Of a stretch of DNA of 64,000 nt, positions 1-8,420 are shown piece after piece. The translations under genes were made by a program, and so were the position numbers. The notes under the pieces are model-generated. The model saw only the letters and a program-made list of their open reading frames with translations. It did not search any database and was not told the origin of the DNA. The stretch is from Ulvibacterium sp965248315 (lineage in GTDB: Bacteria; Bacteroidota; Bacteroidia; Flavobacteriales; Flavobacteriaceae): contig NZ_CBDFIX010000002.1 of assembly GCF_965248315.1 (NCBI RefSeq), forward strand, positions 3,410,001 to 3,474,000. Direction: 5' to 3'. The stretch's first letter is position 1. Each line of letters opens with the position of its first letter.

Positions 1-354
1 GATCAAATCGAACTTTGTGCCAGTATATGTTTTTATCCAATTGGATGCGTCTTGGCAAAGGATTTGAATTCTTGGGTCACCCCCAAAATATTCCTCGGCG
101 ATATTGATCAATTCTTGGTCGTTATCCACCGTAATCAAAACGGATTCATTATCCATTCCATCTACCATCCATGACAAACTCAGACCGATTCCCGTACCCA
201 GTTCCAAAAAACTTCCTTTAGGCTTACTGCCTATCAAAGTTTTCAGTAACGAACCAATGTACAAATCGGAAGGCATCGTAAAGCCTATTTCAATGCACTT
301 ACGTTCTATTTCCGAATGGATTTTTGGCTTATCAAGAATATGGGTATCGTTCAT
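1..354 (-). CDS. SAM-dependent O-methyltransferase-like protein, C-terminus beyond window
   Basis: An open frame on the minus strand starts at ATG 352-354 and runs off the left edge without a stop, giving the first 118 residues. Residues around 45-60 contain FLELGTGIGLSLSWM, which fits the glycine-rich SAM-binding motif I of class I methyltransferases. A following VDND acidic segment fits motif II. The upstream region (DLYIGSLLKTL) resembles O-methyltransferases that start with a helical N-terminus. It follows ilvB by 47 bp on the same strand, so it may be read through from ilvDB. Substrate is unknown. Only the N-terminal half is visible, so the subfamily cannot be settled. Confidence 0.7.
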   Translation of the reverse strand, partial: MNDTHILDKPKIHSEIERKCIEIGFTMPSDLYIGSLLKTLIGSKPKGSFLELGTGIGLSLSWMVDGMDNESVLITVDNDQELINIAEEYFGGDPRIQILCQDASNWIKTYTGTKFDLI

Positions 355-401
355 GATGCAGTTTGGATAGACTTATTTGGCTTGAAAAATTAAAATCTTC
401 A

Positions 402-2135
402 TTACTTTAATCGAATATCGGATACCGATGCGCCTGATGGTATCATAGGAAACACATTATCTTCCTTCTCTACCCTAACCTCCAAGAAATATGGATTTTT
501 GGAAGCCATCATTTCCTGGACGGCCGCTTTTAAATCCTTACGTTCCGTAACACGTTTGGCTTCTATGTGATATCCTTCCGCAATCTTCACAAAATCCGGA
601 TTGGTCATTACGGTAGAGGCATATCTGCTTTCAAAAAATAATTCCTGCCATTGCCGAACCATACCCAAATGATCATTGTTGAGTACTACGATCTTTACAG
701 GAATATTATGCTGAAAGATGACCCCTAACTCTTGAATCGTCATTTGATATCCCCCATCCCCGATAATGGCGACCACCTCACGATCCATAGCTCCCATTTT
801 AGCACCTATGGCCGCGGGCAATGCGAAGCCCATGGTCCCTAATCCACCTGAGGTTATATTACTCTTGCTATGCTTGAATTTGGCATATCTGCAGGCCACC
901 ATCTGATGTTGACCTACATCCGTAACCATTACGGCCTCATGTCCTGAGGCCAAATTAATTTCCTCAATTACCTCCCCCATGGTCAAGCCAGGTTTCGTCG
1001 GATGTAAATCCTTTTCGATTACTTGGGCAAATTCTTCCTCATATTTCTTATCAAATTCCTTGCGCCACTCCTCATGGGAATTGTCATTGATAAGGGGCAG
1101 AATGAGTTCCAAAGTGGTCTTGGCATCCCCAAGTACCGCTATATCTACAGGGACGTTCTTATTGATTTCAGCAGGATCTATCTCAAAATGGATGATCTTT
1201 GCTTGCTTGGCATAGGTATCCAAGCTACCTGTTACCCGGTCATCAAACCGCATTCCAATGGCAATGAGAAGGTCGCATTCATTGGTCAATACATTGGGAC
1301 CATAATTGCCGTGCATTCCCACCATTCCCACATTCAAGGGATGACCGGTGGGTATGGCGGATTCTCCCATAATGGTCCACGCAGCAGGAATCCCAGCTTT
1401 TTCAATAAATGCCTTTAAAGCTTTCTCGGCCTTTCCCAGGATTACGCCTTGGCCCCAAACTATATAGGGTTTTTTTGCCTCATTGATCAATTCTGCGGCC
1501 GCCTCAATGGCCTTTGTACTTGGTTGGGGCACAGGTTTATAACTTCGTACTCCCGTGCATTTTTCATACGTAAAATCAAATTCCTCAAATTGGGCATTCT
1601 TCGTAATATCGATAAGTACCGGGCCAGGACGACCTGACTTGGCAATATAAAATGCCTTGGCCATCACTTCAGGAATCTCCGCAGCCTTTGTAATCTGATG
1701 GTTCCATTTGGTGACAGGTGTTGATATTCCTATGATATCCGTTTCCTGAAAGGCATCCGACCCCAATAGATGTCTTGGAACTTGCCCCGTAATACATACT
1801 ATGGGTGTTGAGTCTATTTGTGCATCGGCAAGGCCCGTAACCAAATTTGTCGCTCCCGGCCCGGACGTGGCCATGGCTATTCCCACTTTTCCAGTAACCC
1901 TGGCATATCCTTGGGCTGCATGAGTAGCACCCTGTTCATGCCTCGTTAAAATATGAGTCAACTTGTCCTGAAACTTGTACAACTCATCATAAACGGGCAT
2001 GATGGCCCCTCCTGGATAACCATAAATCAAATCTACACCTTCGGCCAACAAACAATGGATAATGGCCTCGGCACCGGTAATCGTTATACCTGTTTTTTTC
2101 GTGGATCGGTCCTTTTTCAATTTTACTGTTTCCAT
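402..2135 (-). CDS. ilvB: Acetolactate synthase, large (catalytic) subunit
   Basis: ThDP-, FAD- and Mg-dependent enzyme that condenses two pyruvates, or pyruvate with 2-oxobutyrate, in valine, leucine and isoleucine synthesis. The frame shows the N-terminal ThDP domain with catalytic Glu in TRHEQGATHAAQGYAR, a central FAD-binding region (GMVGMHGNYGPN, GMRFDDRVTG) and the C-terminal ThDP motif GDGGYQMTIQELG with the downstream NNDHLGMVRQWQ. An ATG at 2192 would extend it by 19 residues into ilvD. ATG 2135 is preferred because it lies 4 bp after the ilvD stop and gives the usual 577-residue length. No ilvN or ilvC follows; a methyltransferase comes next. Cytoplasmic. Confidence 0.95.
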   Translation of the reverse strand: METVKLKKDRSTKKTGITITGAEAIIHCLLAEGVDLIYGYPGGAIMPVYDELYKFQDKLTHILTRHEQGATHAAQGYARVTGKVGIAMATSGPGATNLVTGLADAQIDSTPIVCITGQVPRHLLGSDAFQETDIIGISTPVTKWNHQITKAAEIPEVMAKAFYIAKSGRPGPVLIDITKNAQFEEFDFTYEKCTGVRSYKPVPQPSTKAIEAAAELINEAKKPYIVWGQGVILGKAEKALKAFIEKAGIPAAWTIMGESAIPTGHPLNVGMVGMHGNYGPNVLTNECDLLIAIGMRFDDRVTGSLDTYAKQAKIIHFEIDPAEINKNVPVDIAVLGDAKTTLELILPLINDNSHEEWRKEFDKKYEEEFAQVIEKDLHPTKPGLTMGEVIEEINLASGHEAVMVTDVGQHQMVACRYAKFKHSKSNITSGGLGTMGFALPAAIGAKMGAMDREVVAIIGDGGYQMTIQELGVIFQHNIPVKIVVLNNDHLGMVRQWQELFFESRYASTVMTNPDFVKIAEGYHIEAKRVTERKDLKAAVQEMMASKNPYFLEVRVEKEDNVFPMIPSGASVSDIRLK

Positions 2136-2139
2136 ACAA

Positions 2140-3816
2140 CTATATCTCATCGGTAACACAGCCCTGGGAGGCTGATGATACCGTTTTTGCATATTTATAT
2201 AAACTACCTCTTTTTACCTTTAGTTCGGGTTGCTTCCAATGAGCACGTCTTTGCTTCAGTTCTTCATCGGATAGGTCTACTGAAATTTTGTTCTTCTCGG
2301 CATCTATAGTCACCATATCGCCATCTTTCAACAAGGCTATGTTTCCACCCTCCTGTGCCTCAGGGGAAACATGGCCCACCACAAATCCGTGAGTTCCTCC
2401 CGAAAAACGCCCATCCGTAATTAAAGCAACCTCTTTTCCTAATCCAGATCCCATAATGGCTGCGGTCGGCTTTAACATTTCAGGCATTCCAGGACCTCCT
2501 TTTGGACCTTCGTACCGAATAACAACAACATCACCCTTTGTAACGCGACCAGCACCTATACCTTCATTGGCATCGAACTCGCTTTCAAAAACTTTGGCCG
2601 GACCTGTAAAGTGTAGTCCCTCCTTGCCCGTTATCTTGGCAACGGCGCCATCCTTGGCCAAGTTTCCATATAAAATCCTTAAATGCCCTGTTTCCTTTAT
2701 GGGATTGTCCAATGGTTTTACAATTTGCTGTCCCTCTTTCAAACTTGGAATATCGGCCAAGTTTTCAGCTACCGTTTTACCAGTCACAGTCATGCAATCA
2801 CTATGTAACATTCCATTTTCCAGCATAAACTTCATAACCGCCGGAGTACCTCCTATGCGATGAATGTCCTCCATAAGATAGCGCCCACTAGGCTTTAAAT
2901 CTGCCAAAAAAGGAGTGGTATCACTAATACGCTGAAAATCATCAAGTGTAAAATCTACGTTGGCCGCCTTAGCTATGGCCAGAAAATGTAAAACGGCATT
3001 GGTCGACCCACCCAACACAATGACCAAGCGGATGGCATTTTCGAAAGATTTTTTTGTGATGATATCACTTGGTTTAATATCCTTTTCCAATAGGTGTTGT
3101 ATGGCCTTTCCTGATTCAAAACTATCTTTTTTCTTGGTATCCCCAGTAGCCGGATTTGATGAGTTATAGGGCATGGCCATACCTAAAGCCTCTATACCGG
3201 AAGCCATAGTATTGGCAGTATACATACCACCGCAAGCTCCTGCCCCGGGACAAGCATTTTGAATGACGCCTTTATAATCGGCTTCGTTCATGGTGCCCGC
3301 CACTTTTTCGCCCCATGCCTCAAAGGCAGATACAATGTCCAGCTTTTTATCTTTAAAACAGCCGGATGATATGGTACCCCCATAAACCATTATCGAAGGC
3401 CTATTTAAACGGATCATGGCCATCAACGCACCAGGCATATTCTTGTCGCAACCAACAATAGTAACCAAACCGTCATAATTCATAGCTTGCACTACCGTTT
3501 CCATAGAATCCGCGATGATATCCCTTGATGGAAGAGAATATCGCATACCTGAGGTACCCATGGAGATTGCATCACTTACTCCAATGGTATTGAAGATAAG
3601 GCCTACCGAACCACCGGCCTGAATACCCTCTTTGGCGTCCTGTGCCAAGTCGTTAAGATGCATATTGCATGGATTACCCTCATATCCCGTACTTGCCACC
3701 CCAATAAATGGTTTCTTCAAATCTTCCTCGGTAAGTCCTATGGCATAGAGCATAGCTTGTGCTCCTGGTTGGGTATCATTTTGAGTAATGGTCTTACTGT
3801 ATTTATTTAATTCCAT
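2140..3816 (-). CDS. ilvD: Dihydroxy-acid dehydratase
   Basis: Iron-sulfur enzyme that dehydrates dihydroxy acids to 2-oxo acids, the third common step of branched-chain amino acid synthesis. At 558 residues it has the normal family length. The three cluster-binding cysteines are visible in GNPCNMHLN, GCDKNMPGALMAM and GAGACGGMYTANTMAS. The C-terminal swivelling domain carries GPKGGPGMPEM and DGRFSGGTHG. It is the first gene of a minus-strand pair with ilvB, with a 4-bp gap between them, and has a good Bacteroidota -7 element 42 bp upstream. Cytoplasmic. Confidence 0.97.
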   Translation of the reverse strand: MELNKYSKTITQNDTQPGAQAMLYAIGLTEEDLKKPFIGVASTGYEGNPCNMHLNDLAQDAKEGIQAGGSVGLIFNTIGVSDAISMGTSGMRYSLPSRDIIADSMETVVQAMNYDGLVTIVGCDKNMPGALMAMIRLNRPSIMVYGGTISSGCFKDKKLDIVSAFEAWGEKVAGTMNEADYKGVIQNACPGAGACGGMYTANTMASGIEALGMAMPYNSSNPATGDTKKKDSFESGKAIQHLLEKDIKPSDIITKKSFENAIRLVIVLGGSTNAVLHFLAIAKAANVDFTLDDFQRISDTTPFLADLKPSGRYLMEDIHRIGGTPAVMKFMLENGMLHSDCMTVTGKTVAENLADIPSLKEGQQIVKPLDNPIKETGHLRILYGNLAKDGAVAKITGKEGLHFTGPAKVFESEFDANEGIGAGRVTKGDVVVIRYEGPKGGPGMPEMLKPTAAIMGSGLGKEVALITDGRFSGGTHGFVVGHVSPEAQEGGNIALLKDGDMVTIDAEKNKISVDLSDEELKQRRAHWKQPELKVKRGSLYKYAKTVSSASQGCVTDEI

Positions 3817-3857
3817 TGGATTGTTGTAATTTATTCGGTTTGGTATTTTTCGACAAT

Positions 3858-3865
3858 CAAAGATA
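3858..3865 (-). promoter_or_regulatory. Candidate ilvD -7 promoter element
   Basis: The minus strand reads TATCTTTG, an exact match to the Bacteroidota TAnnTTTG -7 element, 42 bp upstream of the ilvD ATG. The -33 region is only weakly matched (TTAG about 27 bp further upstream). The rest of the 404-bp gap between ilvD and pxpC is AT-rich with no convincing gene. Confidence 0.55.
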
Positions 3866-4033
3866 AATCTTTCCTCTACCGTATTTTTTTAACTAAAAAG
3901 AATGATCTAAATCCAATTGCTATTATATTAATTTACAACACTAATAATCAGATGGATAGCCACTTAATCTATATCATATTCAATAGAAAGAATACGGTTT
4001 GCCATCTACAACTAAAAGGTCCTAATCAAAGAA

Positions 4034-4068
4034 AAAGCCTGTATCAAATTATATTCGATACAGGCTTT
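4034..4068 (-). terminator. Rho-independent terminator of the pxp operon
   Basis: A perfect 12-bp inverted repeat (AAAGCCTGTATC / GATACAGGCTTT) encloses an 11-nt loop. Read on the minus strand the stem ends in GGCTTTTTC, a proper U-run. It lies about 150 bp beyond the pxpC stop, so it most likely ends the NRAMP-pxpABC transcript. The flanking gap sequence up to ilvD shows nothing else. Confidence 0.75.
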
Positions 4069-4220
4069 CCATTAAACAATGTAAATCCGTATCATCTACC
4101 TAAGCAGACGACAAGTACCACATTGTTTATATTAGGATTTTTATCCATGCCTCAATATTACATAAAAAATAGGTGGTGGCAAAACCTGCCTTTAGTTTTC
4201 TAGAATAGGAAACAAAACTT

Positions 4221-5060
4221 TCAGACCAATTTAAATGAGATGATGTCTCCAAATTTCTTTTGGGCCAAAATGGAAATGGCCTTGTCGGAAAGTTGAAATA
4301 TTCTAGGGTATCCCCCGGTGGTCTGACCGTCTTTCATCAATATCATGATCTTGCCGGACGGAGTAAGCTGTACCGTTCCAGGTAAGGTGGCTGACGTTAA
4401 CATACTAACCTTATGTCCGGCTATATGTTCTAATAACTGATAGGCCATACGATCGTTTTCGTTGGCAATGGTAAAATTTTGAAAAAACAAGGCTTCCAAT
4501 TGCCTATCTTCCAAAAGTCCATACTCGGGGCCCTTGGAAACAGTTAACACCTTGCTATCTAAAAAGGAATCAACCTTTAATTCATCGATTTTAGGGGAAA
4601 ACACTTTACAGCTGTCATAAGCTATGGTCTGGTTATCCTCGAAATGGCTTTTGGGTGTTATAGGCGCATACATAGATCGGCTTCCTAGTATTTTATCAGT
4701 CTTAAAACCATTTTTAACAGCCAGATAACTTCGGAAACCCTTTTCTAATTTGCCATAGGACAAGACATCGCCAGGTGAAACTTTATATACTTTGAAGCTT
4801 TCAATACGATTATTGTTCAAGGTAACGACATGTTTCGCACCTCCAACACATATAAAAGTAGGATTTTCAAATTCCAAAATGGGACCGGTCATTGTGATTT
4901 CCATTACGGCAGAATCAATAGCATTCTCCAAAAGCTGGTTGACCTTGTAGGCGGAAGCCGTATCCATAAAACCGGCAACCGGCACTCCTTTGTTTAGGTA
5001 TCCAAACCTTCCAGCATCTTGAATTGTGGTAAACAAACCGGGTTTTAATACCTTAAGCAT
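4221..5060 (-). CDS. pxpC: 5-oxoprolinase subunit C (biotin-dependent carboxylase-like domain)
   Basis: KipA/PxpC-family subunit of the ATP-dependent PxpABC 5-oxoprolinase, which opens pyroglutamate to glutamate. The N-terminal segment LKPGLFTTIQDAGRFGYLNK is typical of the family, followed by GVPVAGFMD and the C-terminal TTGGYPRI motif. The frame is open further upstream to 5285, but those 75 residues overlap pxpB and look like shadow sequence. ATG 5060 overlaps the pxpB stop by 8 bp and gives a 279-residue protein, close to the family length. Last gene of the operon, followed by the terminator at 4034-4068. Cytoplasmic. Confidence 0.92.
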   Translation of the reverse strand: MLKVLKPGLFTTIQDAGRFGYLNKGVPVAGFMDTASAYKVNQLLENAIDSAVMEITMTGPILEFENPTFICVGGAKHVVTLNNNRIESFKVYKVSPGDVLSYGKLEKGFRSYLAVKNGFKTDKILGSRSMYAPITPKSHFEDNQTIAYDSCKVFSPKIDELKVDSFLDSKVLTVSKGPEYGLLEDRQLEALFFQNFTIANENDRMAYQLLEHIAGHKVSMLTSATLPGTVQLTPSGKIMILMKDGQTTGGYPRIFQLSDKAISILAQKKFGDIISFKLV

Positions 5061-5790
5061 TCCATTTGGTTTTTTCCAATTTATAAATACCCACTTCAGC
5101 CTCAATTTTGTGTAAATCGTATTCCGCCCTAGTAATGGAGTAAAACTGCACCTTGTCCCCCACGTTAACAAAGCAGGGGTCTTCCCTTTTAGGGTCGAAC
5201 ATTGGCACAGAACAACTTCCGATAATATTCCACCCCCCCGGAGACTCCTGAGGATAAATTCCCGTTTGCTTCCCGGCCAAACCAACCGAACCTTTCCTTA
5301 CCCTTAATCGAGGTTCTGCCCTTCTGGGCAGTTCCAAAGATGGGGGTAATCCACCTAAATACATAAATCCGGGCAAAAACCCTATTCCATATACCGTATA
5401 GATATGATTTGTGTGCAGGTTTACAACTTCCTCTATGCTTTTTTCCAACCTTTCAGAAACACCTTTTAAATCTATGCCCAGTTCCAAATCATAACAGACC
5501 GGTAGTCTCCAAATAAACCTTTGGGGCAAGGAAGCTTCTTCCAATTGAGTGTACCAGACCTTTAGTTGTTCACTAAATTCCGTAAAGTCAATCGGTGCTT
5601 TTCTGTAAATTAGGGTCAATGAGTTGTAGGCCGGTATCATCTCCCAGTTGTCCTCGCTAAGATGGTTTATTCTAAGATGATTTTGAAATTGCAGGATATT
5701 TTCCAGTACGGCCTCGTTCACTTCATTGGGCCATTCGATTAATAGGGCATGTACGCCAAAAGGTCGTATAGAGATTGGATAGTGGGTCAC
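5053..5790 (-). CDS. pxpB: 5-oxoprolinase subunit B (KipI-like carboxyltransferase domain)
   Basis: The second subunit of PxpABC. The 245-residue protein has the KipI/allophanate hydrolase C-terminal fold: a start with RPFGVHALLIEWP, the YDLELGIDL segment after the RLPVCYD motif, and the conserved GFLPGFMYLGGLP, RKGSVGLAGKQTGIYPQ and SPGGWNIIG stretches. It overlaps pxpA by 4 bp (ATGA) and pxpC by 8 bp, which supports translational coupling. In Bacillus the KipI homologue also inhibits a sporulation kinase; no such partner is seen here. Cytoplasmic. Confidence 0.92.
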   Translation of the reverse strand: MTHYPISIRPFGVHALLIEWPNEVNEAVLENILQFQNHLRINHLSEDNWEMIPAYNSLTLIYRKAPIDFTEFSEQLKVWYTQLEEASLPQRFIWRLPVCYDLELGIDLKGVSERLEKSIEEVVNLHTNHIYTVYGIGFLPGFMYLGGLPPSLELPRRAEPRLRVRKGSVGLAGKQTGIYPQESPGGWNIIGSCSVPMFDPKREDPCFVNVGDKVQFYSITRAEYDLHKIEAEVGIYKLEKTKWNA

Positions 5791-6524
5791 TTTTTTAGTT
5801 GGATATTCTGGTTTGGTAATTCTTCGGAAAGATACGATACTATTTGTAAAGCAAAGGGGTTATCGCCATGAATACATATGGTATCTGCCAAAATATTAAC
5901 CGAATTTCCATTAGAGGTTTTTATTTTCTTGTTTTTTACAATTGAAATCACTTGTTGCAGTACCTCCTTGGGGTCTGTGATAACGGCTCTGGGTGAATCT
6001 CGGGAAACCAGACGCAAGTCTTCGTGGTATTTCCGATCTCCAAAAGCTTCATACATTACGGAAAACCCATGATTTATAGCTTCTTTGGCCATCACTGAAG
6101 CATAGGGCACATATATAGGTGTTTTGCGTTTGTATATTTCCAATGAGGCCAACACGGTTTGGGCCAAGCTGCTATTCTTTGCCACGTCATTATATAGTGC
6201 ACCATGTAGTTTTATATGGTTTAAATCCAATTTTTCCATTTTTAGGATGGATGTCAAACTTTTTATCTGTTCTTGAATACTTTCAATTAATAAATTATTG
6301 GAAATATCCAAAGAAATCCTACCAAAATTCTTTTTATCCGGATAGGAAGGATGCACACCAATTTTCACTTTAAACCGCCCGGCCAACCGCACGATTTTTA
6401 GCATAGTTTGCCTATTTCCCGCGTGTCCCCCACAGGCAATGTTGCAAGAAGATATAAAGGGGAACAATTTTTCCTCGTTTCCTATGCCCTCTCCAACGTC
6501 ACAATTAATATCAATTTTGTCCAT
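5787..6524 (-). CDS. pxpA: 5-oxoprolinase subunit A (LamB/YcsF family)
   Basis: The third PxpABC subunit, 245 residues. All family landmarks are visible: DINCDVGEG at the N-terminus, NIACGGHAGN, GVHPSYPD with FGR, KLHGALYND, EAFGDRKY and CIHGDNP near the C-terminus. It starts 1 bp after the stop of the NRAMP-like gene and overlaps pxpB by 4 bp. The order transporter-pxpA-pxpB-pxpC resembles the Bacillus ycsF-ycsG-kip region, where an NRAMP-like protein is also a neighbour. Cytoplasmic. Confidence 0.94.
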   Translation of the reverse strand: MDKIDINCDVGEGIGNEEKLFPFISSCNIACGGHAGNRQTMLKIVRLAGRFKVKIGVHPSYPDKKNFGRISLDISNNLLIESIQEQIKSLTSILKMEKLDLNHIKLHGALYNDVAKNSSLAQTVLASLEIYKRKTPIYVPYASVMAKEAINHGFSVMYEAFGDRKYHEDLRLVSRDSPRAVITDPKEVLQQVISIVKNKKIKTSNGNSVNILADTICIHGDNPFALQIVSYLSEELPNQNIQLKK

Positions 6525-7718
6525 CTAAAAAATATCAAAGACTTTTAAAATGCTTTTCACTCCTAGAAGAATTGCAAGGACGATGATGAGCACCCCAAAA
6601 ACGTTCTGTGGAATTTTGTTCCTATATCCTCCCATTAAGGCGGACCTGTTCACCGCCCATAACAAGAAAACAGCTGTAAACGGCAATAAAATACCATTGG
6701 CTATCTGTGCGAACTTAATGATTTCAATAGGTCGTATGCCAAAGGACATGAACAATACACCCAGAATCAAAATGATCACCCAAACTGATCTGAATCTATA
6801 ATCCTTCATTCCAGCTTTCCATCCAAAACAACTATCTGCCACGTAAGCAGCTGCCAAAGGAGCAGTTATAGCAGAAGTAATACCGGCGGCGAATAATCCA
6901 ACACCCATGCAATACCGTGCTGCATTCCCATATAGGGGCTCCAGACCTTTTGCTAGATCCAAGACCCCGGAAACCGACTTTTCTGGTATAGCAGCAGCGC
7001 CAATAATTATAGCCATGGATACAAGTCCACCCAGTACTAAGGAAAAAAAGGTATCCCAGCGGGCCCATTTTAAATCTTCCTTTGTTTTCCATTTTTCACC
7101 GACCAAGGAAGCATGAAGAAAAAGATTGTAGGGTACCACGGTAGTTCCCACAAGCGCAACAACGGTAAGAATACTATCTTGAGGCAAAGCGGGAATAAAG
7201 ATTGCCTGCAGTATCGCTTTGAAATCGGGCTTGGTAATCAAAGCCGTAATCAGGAAGGAAAAGCTCATGATAATAACCAATGAAACAAATACTTTTTCCA
7301 AAGTCCTATAGTTGCCCAGATACAACAAAAGGAATACGAACAACCCAACTATAAAAGGATAATATTTTATGCCCTTGGAACCAAAAACGGCTTCAAGCCC
7401 TAAAGCGCCACCACCTATATTACCCCCTTCGTATGCTGCATTGCCCACAACTATGGCCATAAGTATAATCCCGATGATCAAATTCCGCAAAAAGGGGGAC
7501 CTGATCTGTGAGCGTATCACTTCAGCAAGACCATTTTGAGTTATGATTCCAAGGCGTGCGGACATTTCTTGTAGGATTATGGTAGCGATAATGGACAAAA
7601 CCATAGCCCATAGCAGGGCATAGCCAAATTCCACTCCGGCCAAAGTGCAAGCCGTAATGGTACCCGGTCCTATAAAAGCCGCTGCAATCAAAACCCCAGG
7701 GCCTACTTTTTTAAACAT
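6525..7718 (-). CDS. NRAMP-related membrane transporter lacking metal-site motifs (YcsG-like)
   Basis: A 397-residue polytopic membrane protein with about 11 hydrophobic segments and NRAMP-family sequence. In classical NRAMP metal transporters TM1 has DPGN and TM6 has MPH. Here the same places read GPGT (residues 17-20) and VPYN (195-198), so the Asp, Asn, Met and His that hold Mn or Fe are missing. It directly precedes pxpA (adjacent, no gap) and is the first gene of the 5-oxoprolinase operon. By context and by analogy to Bacillus ycsG, it may import 5-oxoproline or another organic substrate. That role is inference. A direct-repeat operator candidate lies about 100 bp upstream. Confidence 0.85.
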   Translation of the reverse strand: MFKKVGPGVLIAAAFIGPGTITACTLAGVEFGYALLWAMVLSIIATIILQEMSARLGIITQNGLAEVIRSQIRSPFLRNLIIGIILMAIVVGNAAYEGGNIGGGALGLEAVFGSKGIKYYPFIVGLFVFLLLYLGNYRTLEKVFVSLVIIMSFSFLITALITKPDFKAILQAIFIPALPQDSILTVVALVGTTVVPYNLFLHASLVGEKWKTKEDLKWARWDTFFSLVLGGLVSMAIIIGAAAIPEKSVSGVLDLAKGLEPLYGNAARYCMGVGLFAAGITSAITAPLAAAYVADSCFGWKAGMKDYRFRSVWVIILILGVLFMSFGIRPIEIIKFAQIANGILLPFTAVFLLWAVNRSALMGGYRNKIPQNVFGVLIIVLAILLGVKSILKVFDIF

Positions 7719-7819
7719 AGTTCAGAAATGCTATGGTTTTATAAATATAGATGGTAATGGTTTAACCCAATTGAGACAAAGGAAAGAATTTCACAACAGT
7801 TTTAACATTTTTTAATGCC

Positions 7820-7851
7820 GTTCATCTAAAAAATTGCAGTTCGTCTAAAAA
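7820..7851. promoter_or_regulatory. Direct repeat GTTCRTCTAAAAA upstream of the transporter-pxp operon
   Basis: GTTCATCTAAAAA at 7820 and GTTCGTCTAAAAA at 7839 are direct repeats with a 19-bp period, about 100 bp upstream of the NRAMP-like start and 110 bp upstream of the divergent plus-strand gene. Two short direct repeats on one helix face are the layout of LytTR-type binding sites. No regulator gene is adjacent, so the binder is unknown. Confidence 0.4.
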
Positions 7852-7960
7852 CGAGGTGTCATACATCGATGTTATATACTATTCCCAAAAATAGGCGGTT
7901 ATTAATATCACAAATCGAATTGTTCCGATTGTTATCGGCACAGAAAATTGACCTACTTAA

Positions 7961-8404
7961 ATGACATGTTTAGAATGCAATAAAAATCTGGGCTATCTGG
8001 ATCACAGAAATTCCATGGAGTCCTTAGGCGTGGAACTGTGCTCCCAGCACAAAGCACGTATGGAAGATCTGATGAAAAAGAAGGGAACACCATTGGAAGC
8101 CATTCAACTGTATTATGGTCTTAAGAAAGTAGGCGTTGCAGCTATGTTGGAATGGTGGGATGGTAAAAAATCAATAGATATTGCCATCTCTAGGGTCAAG
8201 TTGAATATTGAGATAGATACGGAATACCATATGATGACCCATGAACAGGCCATAAATGATCTGGAAGAAACCATGCACTCCTTTAGAAATGGTTTTACCA
8301 CTATCCGTATACCTCATGTCCTGGTCCGACATTATTTGAAAGAGACCGTGAATAACATCATTGGAATTATGGAGGGTTTAAAGGCAAATGTTAAAGTAAT
8401 ATAA
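7961..8404 (+). CDS. Small protein with CxxC N-terminus and DUF559/endonuclease-like core
   Basis: 147 residues, function not established. The N-terminus has a possible zinc site: CLECNK at residues 3-8 with a later CSQH. The middle (about 75-130) reads DIAISRVKLNIEID, then a histidine, and IRIPHVLVRHY. This matches the pattern of small PD-(D/E)xK nuclease-like proteins of the DUF559/VSR type, in which Asp and E-x-D would be the metal ligands and an Arg-rich strand follows. No signal peptide. It is followed after 16 bp by a membrane protein on the same strand. The nuclease assignment is inferred from motif shape only. Confidence 0.65.
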   Translation: MTCLECNKNLGYLDHRNSMESLGVELCSQHKARMEDLMKKKGTPLEAIQLYYGLKKVGVAAMLEWWDGKKSIDIAISRVKLNIEIDTEYHMMTHEQAINDLEETMHSFRNGFTTIRIPHVLVRHYLKETVNNIIGIMEGLKANVKVI

Positions 8405-8420
8405 TTTAAAGCCAAATTTC

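Noticed and set aside
2136..2192. 19-residue N-terminal extension of ilvB
   Set aside because: It overlaps the end of ilvD; ATG 2135 follows the ilvD stop by 4 bp.
3952..4203. 83-codon plus-strand frame
   Set aside because: It runs through the pxp terminator stem and has no recognisable sequence features.
5061..5285. N-terminal extension of pxpC
   Set aside because: It lies inside pxpB in another frame; the coupled ATG at 5060 gives the normal family length.
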